Shown: positions 1 through 10,026, counted from the first letter of the stretch. The stretch is 64,000 nucleotides of DNA from Bacteroidales bacterium (GCA_017627955.1 JAGAFU010000013.1:25421-89420), one strand, 5' to 3'. The notes: generated by a model from the sequence alone, not told the origin. Program-made: numbers and translations.

Positions 1-299
1 TTGTGGGTCAGGAATGAGGGCTCCCTGATGAAGTCGTAGGCCACGTCCGCTTTCAGCCATGGAAACAGCTTGACGCCCACAGTGGTCCTCGTGTACCAGC
101 ACTCAAGACGCTTGTACTGGTAATTGTCGTGCTCGAAATAGAAGGTGGCGAAAAAGGGACTCTTCCCGAAGTCGTGATTGACCTCCAGAAACTCCCAGCC
201 TCCGAAAGTGTTGTCCTCGCCCTCCTGCGCCCCCGACGGGACGGAGGCCAGAAAGAGCGAGGCGATAGCGATTAATGAATATAAAACCTTGATCTTCAA
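1..299 (-). CDS. N-terminal part of a secreted beta-barrel-like protein (DUF2490-like), truncated by the window edge
   Basis: An open frame runs from a TTG at 299 off the left edge (about 99 codons). There is an in-frame stop just upstream at 321-323 and no ATG, so TTG (or ATT at 317) is the likely start. The first 25 residues are a signal peptide (KIKVLYSLIAIASLFLA, cleavage near SGAQ). The following stretch alternates aromatic and charged residues (GGWEFLEVNHDFGKSPFFATFYFEHDN, seen in two adjacent strands), as in small outer-membrane barrels of the DUF2490 type, which begin with a W/F...E...YFEH pattern. It starts 13 bases after the GH20 stop, so it is probably the last visible member of the PUL operon. 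The family call rests on pattern recognition of only 99 residues. Confidence 0.5.
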   Translation of the reverse strand, partial: MKIKVLYSLIAIASLFLASVPSGAQEGEDNTFGGWEFLEVNHDFGKSPFFATFYFEHDNYQYKRLECWYTRTTVGVKLFPWLKADVAYDFIREPSFLTH

Positions 300-312
300 A
301 TTATTCTCAACT

Positions 313-1803
313 TTAATTATTCAAAAACGGCTCCGGGGGTATCTCGTCGTAGTAAACACCGGTCCTCCGTGGATCCTTAACCTTCATGTCCCATCCGACC
401 TGTCTCAGATGAGTCTGGACAAGATAAGAACTCCTTGAATATGTGGGATCTTTTTTCCATGCGGCGTTCGCCAGGGTGAAATAGATGCTGACGAGATCTT
501 CGCCGAAATAATGGTGCCACGAAGTACCCAGAATGCCATCCATGCCTGTCTCATGGGCATACCTTCCCTGGGACACTGTCCCGCTCCTGTCCATCCAAGG
601 GCAAGTCAGGGTCGGGAAACCAAGTCCACGGAAATAATCCAGCGTCGGATAAGAGTCCTTCGCTCCACCGTAGAACCAGTCGCAGATCACAATATCCCTG
701 GGAAAACCGAGGAAGCCGGCCGCGGTCTCGGGAGTTCCGTTCGCATAGAAGCCGTCCCATCTGGCGTCTCCCCTCTCGAGTAGCATGTCATGCCACATCA
801 TAGCCTTCGCCCCACGGGCGGCCACAGTCTCGCATATTGCCTTAATATGATTCAGAAACAGTTCTGAATAAGGTTGTTTGATGCATTCCGGGCAGCTTGG
901 AGGATCAGCCTCATCGCCTCCAATGTGGAAATATGGAGGATTGCCGAAAGCCTCATGCAACTCAGAGATCAGGTCCTGGATCAACTTGGTGGCCTCAGGG
1001 TTGGAGAGGCACCAGTTCCATCCTCCGGAGGGCTCGAACAAAGGCTGGTGCTCCGGGTCGAGATCCAGGCCGGCGTGTTTCCCGGCGCCTCCCCTTGCCA
1101 TGGTAGCGTGGCCGAACACGTTGATCTGAGGGATCAGGGTGATCCCAAGATCATCAGCGATGGCCTTTAACCTCTTGACCTCATCTTTGGTCATCGAACC
1201 GTCAGGCCACCCGTACCAGGGAGCGACATCACTCTTGAAAGAGCCCCAAGGCTCGATCACGGCGTAATTCAGCTTGTAATAGGCGGCAAGCCGGACGAGA
1301 CGTTCCACTTCCCAGGGCTCGGTCTCATGGAACCAGCAAATATGTATTCCCCTGAAAGAGAGCCCGGGGCTGTCTTTAACCGAAGCCACGGGGACTATCC
1401 ACCCCCGAACCTCCGAGGTTCCCCTCGCCGGAATAGCGATCTGCCTTAATGAATACAGGGCATATCTGACCCCCTGCAGGGTTCCCGCCTTGATTTTGAC
1501 TTCCTTGGAGTCTATTTCAAGGTCATATTGCCCCTCTTCGGTAACTTTCTTCCGGCCAGTCACCGGGATGACCTCCGGAGCGAACTTCCCATACCACTCC
1601 TTGAGATGTTTCTCAGCCCAGATCGGAGCGTCCTCATCCGGGCAGGACAGGATCACTGTCTTGAGTGGGACATAATCAGTCGGGGATATTTCCGAATACA
1701 CAGGCTCCGGACATATCGCCGGAGCGATGATATTCTTGTTCGCCTGACCGGCCGCAGATAAGCACAGCAGCCCAAGGAAGATGGATATGGTTAATCTATT
1801 CAT
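313..1803 (-). CDS. GH20 family beta-N-acetylhexosaminidase, secreted
   Basis: A 496-residue secreted glycosidase with a cleavable signal peptide (about 1-20). Residues 25-140 form the small alpha/beta domain that precedes the GH20 barrel (LKTVILSCPDE ... LQGVRYALYSLRQI). The (beta/alpha)8 barrel starts at RGIHICWFH (151) and carries the family signature HIGGDEAD at 293-300; in GH20 the D297-E298 pair assists through the substrate N-acetyl group and protonates the bond. Known members release terminal beta-GlcNAc/GalNAc from glycoprotein glycans or chitin. It is shorter than two-domain hexosaminidases and lacks C-terminal carbohydrate-binding modules. Its ATG overlaps the stop of the GH106 gene by one base (TAATG), which suggests translational coupling. 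The family is secure; linkage specificity is not. Confidence 0.9.
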   Translation of the reverse strand: MNRLTISIFLGLLCLSAAGQANKNIIAPAICPEPVYSEISPTDYVPLKTVILSCPDEDAPIWAEKHLKEWYGKFAPEVIPVTGRKKVTEEGQYDLEIDSKEVKIKAGTLQGVRYALYSLRQIAIPARGTSEVRGWIVPVASVKDSPGLSFRGIHICWFHETEPWEVERLVRLAAYYKLNYAVIEPWGSFKSDVAPWYGWPDGSMTKDEVKRLKAIADDLGITLIPQINVFGHATMARGGAGKHAGLDLDPEHQPLFEPSGGWNWCLSNPEATKLIQDLISELHEAFGNPPYFHIGGDEADPPSCPECIKQPYSELFLNHIKAICETVAARGAKAMMWHDMLLERGDARWDGFYANGTPETAAGFLGFPRDIVICDWFYGGAKDSYPTLDYFRGLGFPTLTCPWMDRSGTVSQGRYAHETGMDGILGTSWHHYFGEDLVSIYFTLANAAWKKDPTYSRSSYLVQTHLRQVGWDMKVKDPRRTGVYYDEIPPEPFLNN

Positions 1804-4226
1804 TATAAGCTTTGGATCTCAAGGTTAACAGGTCCCACCAGGCCCGCTGGCTCAAGTTTGGAGTCAGGCCTGAAATATGTCCAGACAAAGAAGGCTTTAC
1901 GGTCTTTGGAAGGCCGGGGTGTGTCTTTCATAAACCAGTCCGGGAAGGCCTTGATCCCTTTGCCGAAGGTCTCTCCGCGATCGTAACCCCACTCGAAATC
2001 AGGCTCATAGCGTTCGTCACCGATAAGCCTGTTGGCCCAGTTGGTAGTTACAGCCACCGAGATGGTATTCGCTCCGGGCTTAAGGAATCCGGTCACATCG
2101 GCCTTGTAAGGAGGGTACCAGAGGGTGCATGCTTTCTTCCCGTTGATCATCACCTCCGCAAGGTCGTTCAACTCGCCCAGGTCGATGACAACCCTCTTGT
2201 CCTTGGAGAGGTCGCCCTTGTCCACCTGGACTGTGGCAGTGTAGGTCGCGGTGCCGGCGAAGAAATTGAGACGCTCGTCATCCGACTCGCCGAAATCCTT
2301 GAGCTTAAACGAATTAAGCGAGAATGGCTCATCCATCTTCGGTTTGAGTTCCACATCCCATTCGTCACCAACCGGCTTGGTCACGCTCGATTTGGCAACA
2401 TAGAAGGGCTCTTTCTTATAATTGGATTTGCCATGGTTCAGGACCACGAACATGGATTTACCAGGTTCGAGTGTCATTCGGAGCGAATCCTGGGCGTTCA
2501 CTTCAATTCCTCCCGCCAGGGAGATCTTTCCGGTATAAGGATCCCACGCCTCAGGAACAGGCTGGTTGCCATCCATCCGGCTCCGCTCAGGAACCGGAAG
2601 GGTAATCACGACCGCCGAGTCCTCATGGTTGGCGGTGAAGAAAATGTCAGCGTCAGCGGTCTTCCTGTGGATCCAGTTATCCGCCCTGTCCTCAAGAACC
2701 CCTTGACGGAGCATCATCTGGCAGCGGGTCAAATAGCGGAAGAACTCCTTACCCGGCTCGAACCAGGTCTGGTTGCGGCCGAAGTGGGTACCCCACCATC
2801 CCATGCCCATTCCGGGCTGGTACCGGTCGTCAAACGGCTGGTGGACCCAGTGATGGAGGAAGAGAAGGTTGGTTCCCGAGAGGAAGGTCCCGTCAGCCGA
2901 ACGCTTCAGATAGGCGGGATCCTCGGTGTAATGGCTGTTGGTGGGCCATCCGGTAAAGGCCTCGGCCCCGACGATATTGATTCCCGCCTCCTTGGCCTTG
3001 TCAACAATAGTCCGGCTGATTCCACCCTTGCTGTAGGTCCAGAACTCTCCCATCGGAAGATCTGAGATCGCTACCGACTCGGCGGTGCTGAACGGACCGG
3101 TATAAGGCTCCCAGAACAGCTTGAGACCCTTGGCGTGGATCTTGTCCCGGGCGACTTTGAAACCATTGTCAATGAACAGCCTGCTGATAGTGGCCTTCAT
3201 GTCCTCGTCAAACTTTTTCACATCCTCAGCTCCCGGAGTCACACCCTTGAGGGCGAACATCGGAACCGGATCGTACCCATGTTCCTTGGTGAACTCCTCC
3301 CTGAACCCTTCGGTCCAGTTCTGGTCACCAGCCTCATAGCTATCTATCAGCATGTGGGTAAAGGACTTACCGAAAAACTTCCCGACATGTTCCTCAAGAG
3401 GATCCAGGACATTGTCCCAATGGAAGGCGTTCAGCTCGGCGCTCATCTTGTCCACCTCGAAGCACTTTCCAATCAGCTCATCCGGCACCGGATGCGGGAA
3501 AGCCATCGTGCAGGCATGTCCAATGCGGAAAACAGTCCATTTCCCCGCGGGAGCGTCCCAGGTGAGATTACCAGAAGCGTCCATATTGGCGGTAAGGTCG
3601 ATGACTTCGTCCTTCCTGGCATCCTTCTTCGCCGGGACAGCCATCACGGCTATGTCATGGAACTTGGTCGCCTTTGCCACGAAATTGGTGTAAAATGAGA
3701 AGGAAGGCAGGTCCGGCACAGGAAGCGCCACCTTCACCTTACGTCCTCCGGTCACCGCGGTCGAGCTGGAGACCACAGTCCGCATTCCCTTGTCCTCATC
3801 GATCCAGGGGCCACCTGTGGTGCTGTAGCCCGGAGAGTTGTGGAGACCGACCTTGAGGCCGAGCTCTTCAGCCACCTCCGCGGCATAATATATCGCTTCC
3901 CAATACTTGGGACTGCGGAAAGTCTGGTCAGGCCAAGGATTATTGCCCACCGCGCCTTCCGACTCCTGGACCGCCGAAGTGAGGTTGAAGATCGTCGCCC
4001 CGGCTATTCCGGATTCCCGCATGGCTTCGAGATCCCTGCGGATCCCTTCCTTGGAGAAATTCGGGCCCATCCAATGCCACCAGACATAGGGACCGTACTC
4101 GATCGGCGGCTGGGCGAACATCCCAGCGAGATCGGAGGTGGTCGGGGAATCCGTAGACTTCTCGGAACAGGCCGACACTCCAAGCAGCAGAGTCAATGAA
4201 AGAAATATGCCTATGATTCTCCTCAT
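1803..4226 (-). CDS. GH106-type alpha-L-rhamnosidase, lipoprotein
   Basis: 807 residues, beginning with a lipoprotein signal (LLLGVSAC, lipobox Cys at about 20). Residues 30-75 hold the family opening (PPIEYGPYVWWHWMGPNF, then a SKEGIRRDLEAMRESGIAGA helix), and a central MLIDSYEAGDQNWTEGF segment is characteristic of GH106. A C-terminal beta-sandwich (about 650-800, containing DLAEVMINGKKACTLWYPPY) resembles the galactose-binding-like domains of this family. Characterised GH106 enzymes remove alpha-L-rhamnose from pectic rhamnogalacturonans and related glycans. Together with the GH78 module in this PUL it indicates a rhamnosylated substrate. The gene lies 11 bases downstream of GH3 and overlaps GH20 by one base. 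Linkage preference cannot be read from the sequence. Confidence 0.85.
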   Translation of the reverse strand: MRRIIGIFLSLTLLLGVSACSEKSTDSPTTSDLAGMFAQPPIEYGPYVWWHWMGPNFSKEGIRRDLEAMRESGIAGATIFNLTSAVQESEGAVGNNPWPDQTFRSPKYWEAIYYAAEVAEELGLKVGLHNSPGYSTTGGPWIDEDKGMRTVVSSSTAVTGGRKVKVALPVPDLPSFSFYTNFVAKATKFHDIAVMAVPAKKDARKDEVIDLTANMDASGNLTWDAPAGKWTVFRIGHACTMAFPHPVPDELIGKCFEVDKMSAELNAFHWDNVLDPLEEHVGKFFGKSFTHMLIDSYEAGDQNWTEGFREEFTKEHGYDPVPMFALKGVTPGAEDVKKFDEDMKATISRLFIDNGFKVARDKIHAKGLKLFWEPYTGPFSTAESVAISDLPMGEFWTYSKGGISRTIVDKAKEAGINIVGAEAFTGWPTNSHYTEDPAYLKRSADGTFLSGTNLLFLHHWVHQPFDDRYQPGMGMGWWGTHFGRNQTWFEPGKEFFRYLTRCQMMLRQGVLEDRADNWIHRKTADADIFFTANHEDSAVVITLPVPERSRMDGNQPVPEAWDPYTGKISLAGGIEVNAQDSLRMTLEPGKSMFVVLNHGKSNYKKEPFYVAKSSVTKPVGDEWDVELKPKMDEPFSLNSFKLKDFGESDDERLNFFAGTATYTATVQVDKGDLSKDKRVVIDLGELNDLAEVMINGKKACTLWYPPYKADVTGFLKPGANTISVAVTTNWANRLIGDERYEPDFEWGYDRGETFGKGIKAFPDWFMKDTPRPSKDRKAFFVWTYFRPDSKLEPAGLVGPVNLEIQSL

Positions 4227-4237
4227 GGTAATATCAG

Positions 4238-6784
4238 TTATTCGGTTTTCAGACGGATATCAGCGGAAGAAGCTCCCACCATAACCTCGGGAAGTCCCTC
4301 AGGGATAATGAATTTACCCTGGGATTCGCTCCAATAGCGAAGATCTTCCCTGCGGACAGGAATAGTCACAGTCTTGGTCTCGCCCTTCTTGAGGTGGACT
4401 CTCTTGAAGCCCCTGAGTTCCTTGATAGGAGCCTTGCCCTCATACTCGGGCAGACGGGTATAGACCTGGGCGACCTCGTCACCGTCATATTTGCCGATAT
4501 TCTTCAGCGTGAAGCTGACCTCAACATTCTCGCCCTTATCCTCAACCTTCAGGTTGGAATAGCGGAAAGTGCTGTAGCTCAATCCGTAGCCGAAAGGATA
4601 GAGGACATCTCCCTCGAAGTACTTGTAAGTACGCTTGGTGATGTCATAGTCATCAAAAGGAGGAAGATCCTCGATCCTGTTGTAGTAGGTCAGAGGCAGC
4701 CTGCCGGCAGGGTTATATTTGCCGAAAAGGACATCAGCCACGGCGGTGCCGCCCTTCTCGCCAGGATACCAGGCGTTGACGATGGCAGGAAGATTCTTAT
4801 CCTCCCAGAGGATTGAGAGCGAGCTGCCGGCGACAAGCACCAGGACTATGTTCTTGTTGATGTGGTAAAGTTCCTGCAGGAACTCCTGCTGGTCAGCGGG
4901 CAATGTCAGGTAGTCCCTGTCTTTCCCTTCCCTCTCGATGGTCTTGTTGATACCCATCACAGCGATCACGACATCGCTCTTGGCGGCCATCTCGCCTGCC
5001 TTTCCGTAGAGAGCTATACGGCCCTGGCCGTCAAGCACCGGCGGCCTCCAGCTGAGTTTCGCTACCGCATAGTCCAGGTTGTTCCAGTACTCGGCTTTGA
5101 GCTGGTACTCCTTGCCGGCCTCAAGATTGATCTTGACATTGTCTGAACGGACCTGATGTCCACCCCAGGCGTCGATAACCAGTTTCCCGTCGATCCAAAG
5201 TCGGCAACCGTCGTCGGAGGTGAAGCTGAACTCATATTCCCCGCTCACGGACGGCTTGAGAGTTCCTGTCCAGCGGATGCTGAGAGGTGAGGCGGGAAGG
5301 AAGGGATCGGGAGCCTGGTTGTTCGGCTCGAAATTGATCCACTGGTCTGTCCTTGTCTTGGCCTGGCCCTTGAGCTCTGTTCCGCTGTAGTACTCAGCCT
5401 TGAGTCCGTTAGGGAAAAACTCGGGAGCGATCATCTCCATCCCGTCAGCCGCTGTCTTCCAAGGCGCGAAATTGACCTTGATTTTCTCCTTCGCCGCGGC
5501 GGTCTTGATGCCGTCGAGAATAGAGACAGGAGTCGAGGCGGGAGTGCCGCTATAGTCTCCGAACTCGCAAGAGGCGGCGTTGATACCGACAACGGCGACC
5601 GAACGGACCTTACCCTTCTTCAACGGAAGCATGTTCTTCTCGTTCTTAAGGAGCACGATGGCTTCTTTGGCCATCTCAAGGGCAAGAGCCTGATGTTCCT
5701 CAGAACCGATCACATCAGGGGATATTTTGGTGTATGGATTGTCCTTCCCGGAATCGAATATGCCAAGGCGCATCCTGGCAGTCAGAATCCTGCGGGCGGC
5801 GCGGTCGATGTCCTCATCCTTCACCATTCCCAGCTTGTAGGCCTTTTTCAGAGGCTCAATGTAGTAGTTATCACCGCATTCCAAGTCAAGTCCGGAAAGA
5901 AGGCAAAGCGCCGCGGCGGTCTCTTTCTTGGCCACATAGTGATGATCCTCGACAAGAGTTGAAGGGCCACCGCAGTCCGAGACCACATAGCCTTCAAAGC
6001 CCCAGTCGTCCCTCAACACCTTGGTAAGGAGCCAGGGGTTGGCCGAGGAGGGAATGCCGTTGATAGCGTTGTAAGAAGCCATGATCGAGGCAGCTTTTCC
6101 CCTACGGATAAGAGCCTCGTAACCAGGCAGGTAATATTCCCTCAGTTGTTTCTCGGAGATCTCGGCGTCGCATTCGAAGCGGTTGTGCTCCTCGTTGTTG
6201 GCGGCGAAATGCTTGGGGGTGGAGACGACCTTAAGGTACCTGGGGTCATTTCCCTGAAGTCCCTTGACAAAGGCTGTTCCCATCTCGCCGGTGAGGAAAG
6301 GATCCTCGCCATAGGTCTCAGGCGTCCTGCCCCAGCGGGGATCGCGGGCCATATTGATGGTCGGGGACCAGAAGGTCAGCAGGTCGCTGAACTGGTTCTT
6401 CTGGAGCTTTCCTTCCCCAAGCTCGTTCCAACGGGCCCTTGCCTCGTCGGAGATGGCGGTCGTGACCTTATAAAGCAGATCCGGATCCCAGCTCGCCGCA
6501 AGTCCGATAGCCTGAGGGAAAACGGTGAAATTCCCAGGGCGGACAACACCATGAAGCGCCTCATTGCCATGGTAATATTTGGCTATCCCAAGACGCTCAT
6601 TGGCCGGGGAGGTGGCTCTCATCAAGTCGATTTTCTCATCTACGGTCATACGGCCGAGCAGATCATCGACCCTCTTCTCGATCGGAAGGGTCTCGTCCTG
6701 GTAGGGCAACTTCTGGGCATTGGCCAAGGTCGAACCAACAAATGCCGCGACACAAATCGAAACAACAGTCAGGATTCTCTTCAT
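4238..6784 (-). CDS. GH3 family beta-glycosidase with inserted PA14 domain
   Basis: 848 residues with a Sec signal peptide (about 1-23, TLANAQ). The GH3 N-terminal barrel spans about 35-345 and includes FPQAIGLAASWD, the substrate-binding KHF/ASYNAINGIP segments and the nucleophile motif VVSDCGG (D270). The second alpha/beta domain is interrupted by a PA14 module at about 458-582 (LKAEYYSG ... FSFTSDDGCRLWIDGK). E619 in TIEREGKDRD is a plausible acid/base. The C-terminal FnIII-like domain ends at 848. PA14-containing GH3 enzymes are mostly beta-glucosidases or beta-xylosidases with substrate size controlled by the PA14 lid. It differs clearly from the other two GH3 modules here (14521-16788 and the C-terminal half of 10052-14503), which lack PA14, so it is not a recent duplicate of them. 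Confidence 0.9.
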   Translation of the reverse strand: MKRILTVVSICVAAFVGSTLANAQKLPYQDETLPIEKRVDDLLGRMTVDEKIDLMRATSPANERLGIAKYYHGNEALHGVVRPGNFTVFPQAIGLAASWDPDLLYKVTTAISDEARARWNELGEGKLQKNQFSDLLTFWSPTINMARDPRWGRTPETYGEDPFLTGEMGTAFVKGLQGNDPRYLKVVSTPKHFAANNEEHNRFECDAEISEKQLREYYLPGYEALIRRGKAASIMASYNAINGIPSSANPWLLTKVLRDDWGFEGYVVSDCGGPSTLVEDHHYVAKKETAAALCLLSGLDLECGDNYYIEPLKKAYKLGMVKDEDIDRAARRILTARMRLGIFDSGKDNPYTKISPDVIGSEEHQALALEMAKEAIVLLKNEKNMLPLKKGKVRSVAVVGINAASCEFGDYSGTPASTPVSILDGIKTAAAKEKIKVNFAPWKTAADGMEMIAPEFFPNGLKAEYYSGTELKGQAKTRTDQWINFEPNNQAPDPFLPASPLSIRWTGTLKPSVSGEYEFSFTSDDGCRLWIDGKLVIDAWGGHQVRSDNVKINLEAGKEYQLKAEYWNNLDYAVAKLSWRPPVLDGQGRIALYGKAGEMAAKSDVVIAVMGINKTIEREGKDRDYLTLPADQQEFLQELYHINKNIVLVLVAGSSLSILWEDKNLPAIVNAWYPGEKGGTAVADVLFGKYNPAGRLPLTYYNRIEDLPPFDDYDITKRTYKYFEGDVLYPFGYGLSYSTFRYSNLKVEDKGENVEVSFTLKNIGKYDGDEVAQVYTRLPEYEGKAPIKELRGFKRVHLKKGETKTVTIPVRREDLRYWSESQGKFIIPEGLPEVMVGASSADIRLKTE

Positions 6785-6797
6785 AACTTACTTATCT

Positions 6798-9047
6798 TTA
6801 TTCTTTAACTCTCTTGAACACAGGGATATTCTCCATATCTACTGGCACGTCGACATAACGGCCTCCATCATAATGACTTCCGTCCTTAATATATTCCCAT
6901 CCTCCGGCGTTTACCGGCAGATAGACTCTCCATGAATCAACATGACCTTCGGTGACAGGGCAGACGAGGTAGTCCGGTCCGAACATGAACTCGCAGTCCT
7001 GACGGAGAGCCTCCTCATCAGCGGGGAAATCGAAAACGAGCGGACGCATCATGGTGTAATCCTCCTCGCTGACTTTCTTGGCGCAATCAAGGATATACGG
7101 CATCAAGGCCTCGCGCCTTTGGATAGCCTCCTTGAATAGTCTCTCAGTCTCGGGAAAGTATTCCCAAGGTTCGGTACGGCTCTGGTATCCGTGGACCCTC
7201 ATGAACGGGAGATACACGGCTGTCTGGATCCAACGGATCATACGCTCCTGATAATCAGCGTCCGTATACTGCGGGACAGGGCGGAAGAAGCCTCCGGCGT
7301 CGTAAGTCCACCAAGGCAGACCAGCGGCCATCTGCCCGAGGCCGGCCGCGATCTGAGTCTTGAAAGAAGTCCAGTCAGCGCCCACGTCGCCGCTCCAGGT
7401 CATCGCCCCATAGCGCTGCATACCGGCGAAACCGCTTCTGGTCAGAATCACTGGAAGGCGGTCCGGATCATCTCGGCGCAGGCCTTCATAAACAGTCTGG
7501 ACTACTTTAAGCGGATAAACGTTCCGGTAGAACTCTCCGGGGACTCCTTCATTACCGATCCGGCGACCGACGAGGTCATCGTTCTCAGGTTCCGTCGCAT
7601 CCTGCCACCAAGCGTCTATCCTTGTGGGCAACAGATTGGTACTGAAATTATTCCAATAAAAATCAGCGGCTTCAGGCTTAAAGAAATCTACCCAGTCGGT
7701 ACCATCTATGTAGAAACCGCCATCCGCGATCTTGCGGCCGAAATCGGAATTCTCGTCCACCTTTGACCAGACGGAAAGCATGACATGGCTTCCCAGGTCA
7801 TGAACCTCCTTGACCATGGCGGCCGGATCCGGATAATAATCCTCATCGAACTTCATGGAATTCCAGCCATATTTCCCCCACCATTGCCAGTCCTGGACGA
7901 TGGTTCCTACGGGGATACCCTCCTCATGGAACCTTCTGGCGGCAGCCAGCAGCTCTTCCTGTGAAGCGAAACGCTCCCGGCAATGGATGTACTTGAATAT
8001 CCAGTCGGGCATCGCCGGCACATGACCGGAAAGCGAGCGGTATGACTTCATGACGTCATCAGCCCCTCCGGCGAAGACAGTATAGTCCAACCCCTCGGAA
8101 ACCGGTGAGGAGAACACCGTCTCATCCGTAACCTTCCTCCAGTAAACCACAGGGGCGTCGCCATCAGCCGCGAGAACCTCTATCTTATGTTTTCCCGCTG
8201 ATAGGGTGGCCTTTGCGGCCGCGGTCGGAGGAAGCCAGAAATTAGACAGATTAATCAAGGGTTCCCCGTCAATGGCCAGGTAATGCTTTCTCGCCATGGA
8301 TCTTCCCACATCGAGAAGGAAACCATATTCAGCATCCACCGGGATGTCCACTTCGGAGACAAAGGAGTCAAACTGCCTTATTTCCAGCAGGTTCCCCGAA
8401 GTACTCGTAACATTGACCTTGTCGGTGGATATTCCTTTCTGGTCAAGTTCCATCTTGACACTCCGGTCAGAAGGATTGAAGTCAGTTAGTCCGTAGTTGT
8501 GCCACAATAGGCCGTATCCCTTGCTGGAGATGACCATCGGCACTGAAATCTGCGTGTTGACCTGAGTCAGGCGGCGGGTCAACCCCCTGATGTCGAGATA
8601 ACCGTCCTGGAATTGTCCCGCACCGTAAAGGTGCTCTCCCTTAGGAGACACGAAAGCCTGGCTGACAGCGAAAGTCTTCTCTCCCTGAACTTCAGAAGCG
8701 ACGACTGACCTTCCACCGGCTTTCTCTTCCAGAAGAACATTCCCAGCGGCATCCTTGAACACGATCGCGCCAGTCGCGGCCTTGTATTCGGCCGACATCT
8801 TCGAAGTGCTGACAAGCAGGTCCCCACCGGAGCGGCGTACGCTATACTTCGGAGCTTTCACGCTCTCCGTGAATATCAATTCTCCCAAATCACGGGCTCC
8901 TTCCGGAATCAATCTCACACGGATAGCGCCCTCGGAGACAGGTTCGATCCTAAGATCACCCTCAGGCAGGAAAACTACAGCCTCCTTTTTCCCGCACGAT
9001 GAAAACACGGCGGCCACACAAAAACACAGGAAAAACTTCTTCAACAT
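6798..9047 (-). CDS. GH31 family alpha-glycosidase (alpha-xylosidase or alpha-glucosidase), lipoprotein
   Basis: 749 residues with a lipoprotein signal (VAAVFSSC, Cys18). An N-terminal beta-sandwich (25-340) is broken at about 230-320 by a PA14-like insertion (YGFLLDVGRS ... LSAGKHKIEVLAADGDAPVVYW), as in PUL alpha-xylosidases such as those of xyloglucan loci. The (beta/alpha)8 domain carries the GH31 nucleophile segment DAWWQDATEPEN (D483) and the acid/base segment WSGDVGADW (D554). The stretch AGLPWWTYDAGGFF is typical of the clan. Activity could be alpha-xylosidase, alpha-glucosidase or alpha-galactosidase; the inserted PA14 favours alpha-xylosidase, but that is inference. It is co-directional with GH3 and the metallo-beta-lactamase-fold gene, at gaps of 7-13 bases. 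Confidence 0.9.
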   Translation of the reverse strand: MLKKFFLCFCVAAVFSSCGKKEAVVFLPEGDLRIEPVSEGAIRVRLIPEGARDLGELIFTESVKAPKYSVRRSGGDLLVSTSKMSAEYKAATGAIVFKDAAGNVLLEEKAGGRSVVASEVQGEKTFAVSQAFVSPKGEHLYGAGQFQDGYLDIRGLTRRLTQVNTQISVPMVISSKGYGLLWHNYGLTDFNPSDRSVKMELDQKGISTDKVNVTSTSGNLLEIRQFDSFVSEVDIPVDAEYGFLLDVGRSMARKHYLAIDGEPLINLSNFWLPPTAAAKATLSAGKHKIEVLAADGDAPVVYWRKVTDETVFSSPVSEGLDYTVFAGGADDVMKSYRSLSGHVPAMPDWIFKYIHCRERFASQEELLAAARRFHEEGIPVGTIVQDWQWWGKYGWNSMKFDEDYYPDPAAMVKEVHDLGSHVMLSVWSKVDENSDFGRKIADGGFYIDGTDWVDFFKPEAADFYWNNFSTNLLPTRIDAWWQDATEPENDDLVGRRIGNEGVPGEFYRNVYPLKVVQTVYEGLRRDDPDRLPVILTRSGFAGMQRYGAMTWSGDVGADWTSFKTQIAAGLGQMAAGLPWWTYDAGGFFRPVPQYTDADYQERMIRWIQTAVYLPFMRVHGYQSRTEPWEYFPETERLFKEAIQRREALMPYILDCAKKVSEEDYTMMRPLVFDFPADEEALRQDCEFMFGPDYLVCPVTEGHVDSWRVYLPVNAGGWEYIKDGSHYDGGRYVDVPVDMENIPVFKRVKE

Positions 9048-9054
9048 ATCAATC

Positions 9055-9978
9055 TTAAATCAAAGTCCAATCTTTCTCAAGGCAGCTCACATGATGCTCG
9101 GTTATGCCTTTCTCGTCCATCCAGCGGCGAGTGTCGCGGGTCTTTATCCAGTCATTCTCAGGGGCCGGCTCCCAAACCCAAGAGGGTGTGGGCCAAAGGC
9201 AGACCCTGAAATTAATGGTCTTGTAGAACTCCTCGGTGCATCCGCTCTGGCCATGGTGGGCCATCTGTAGATAATCGCAATCAAGATAGTCCCTGTACTC
9301 TGCCAGAAGGTTATTCCCGCACTCGATGTGGGCATCTCCAAGGAACACCACGCTCTTGACATCATCCCAGACTCTCACGACCATCGACTGGTTGTTGTAG
9401 TTCCGGCTCTTCAGGGACATATTCGAGACTCCAAGCACCATGACACCCACATCGTCGATGTCGAAACGCTGGCCTCCCCGATGGATATCCAGGAAATCGG
9501 TTTTGCCGATATGGTTGTCTATGGCCCTGTAGTACCCTCTGGCGTTGTCGGCGCTGCCCGGCTCACAGTTCAGGAACTCGTCTGTCACCCTTGAATATAC
9601 CACCTTATCGATGGTTATGTCTCCCATGTCATTAAGAATCGTGGCCAAGGCCTCCATGTGATCCTCATGCGGATGGGTTATGAACCAAAGGTCAACATGA
9701 CCGCCAGCTTTCATTATGTGTTCCCTCAGGACAGGGACATCCGAGGCGTAACCGCCATCAACCATAAGGACTTTCCCTCCGGCAGTCTTCATGAGATAAG
9801 ACTCCCCGATCGTGTCTGTCGCCGAGGAAATCTGCGTCAGGCTGAAATGGCCTTTCTTCTTATCTCCGAATAACTTCTGCTCTTTCTCACCCCACGAGGA
9901 GTCTTTAGGGGAACAACCAGCCAAGGCGAATCCGGCAGCAGCCGCACCGGAAACTTTTATGAAATCCCTTCTATCCAT
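9055..9978 (-). CDS. Tat-exported metallo-beta-lactamase-fold hydrolase
   Basis: 307 residues. The N-terminus has a twin-arginine signal (MDRRDFIKVSG) followed by an alanine-rich core ending in LAGC, so a Tat-exported lipoprotein is likely. The metal-binding motif HPHEDH (H102, H104, D106, H107) is canonical for the metallo-beta-lactamase fold, with later ligands in VVFLGDAHIE and MAHHGQSG. The arrangement resembles the ComEC/Rec2-type MBL domain that acts on phosphodiesters or other esters, but no substrate can be inferred. Its signal peptide is almost identical to that of the metallophosphoesterase at 23934-24998. It follows the GH78-GH3 gene after a 73-base gap with an AT-rich hairpin. Confidence 0.85.
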   Translation of the reverse strand: MDRRDFIKVSGAAAAGFALAGCSPKDSSWGEKEQKLFGDKKKGHFSLTQISSATDTIGESYLMKTAGGKVLMVDGGYASDVPVLREHIMKAGGHVDLWFITHPHEDHMEALATILNDMGDITIDKVVYSRVTDEFLNCEPGSADNARGYYRAIDNHIGKTDFLDIHRGGQRFDIDDVGVMVLGVSNMSLKSRNYNNQSMVVRVWDDVKSVVFLGDAHIECGNNLLAEYRDYLDCDYLQMAHHGQSGCTEEFYKTINFRVCLWPTPSWVWEPAPENDWIKTRDTRRWMDEKGITEHHVSCLEKDWTLI

Positions 9979-10026
9979 GTGTTATCTATGTGCTCAAAAA
10001 ATATAAATCTATAAATATAGTGATTC

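Noticed and set aside
1812-3065. A 417-codon open frame on the plus strand
   Set aside because: It lies entirely antisense to the well-supported GH106 gene, has no recognisable domains or signal, and reflects the high GC of the coding strand.
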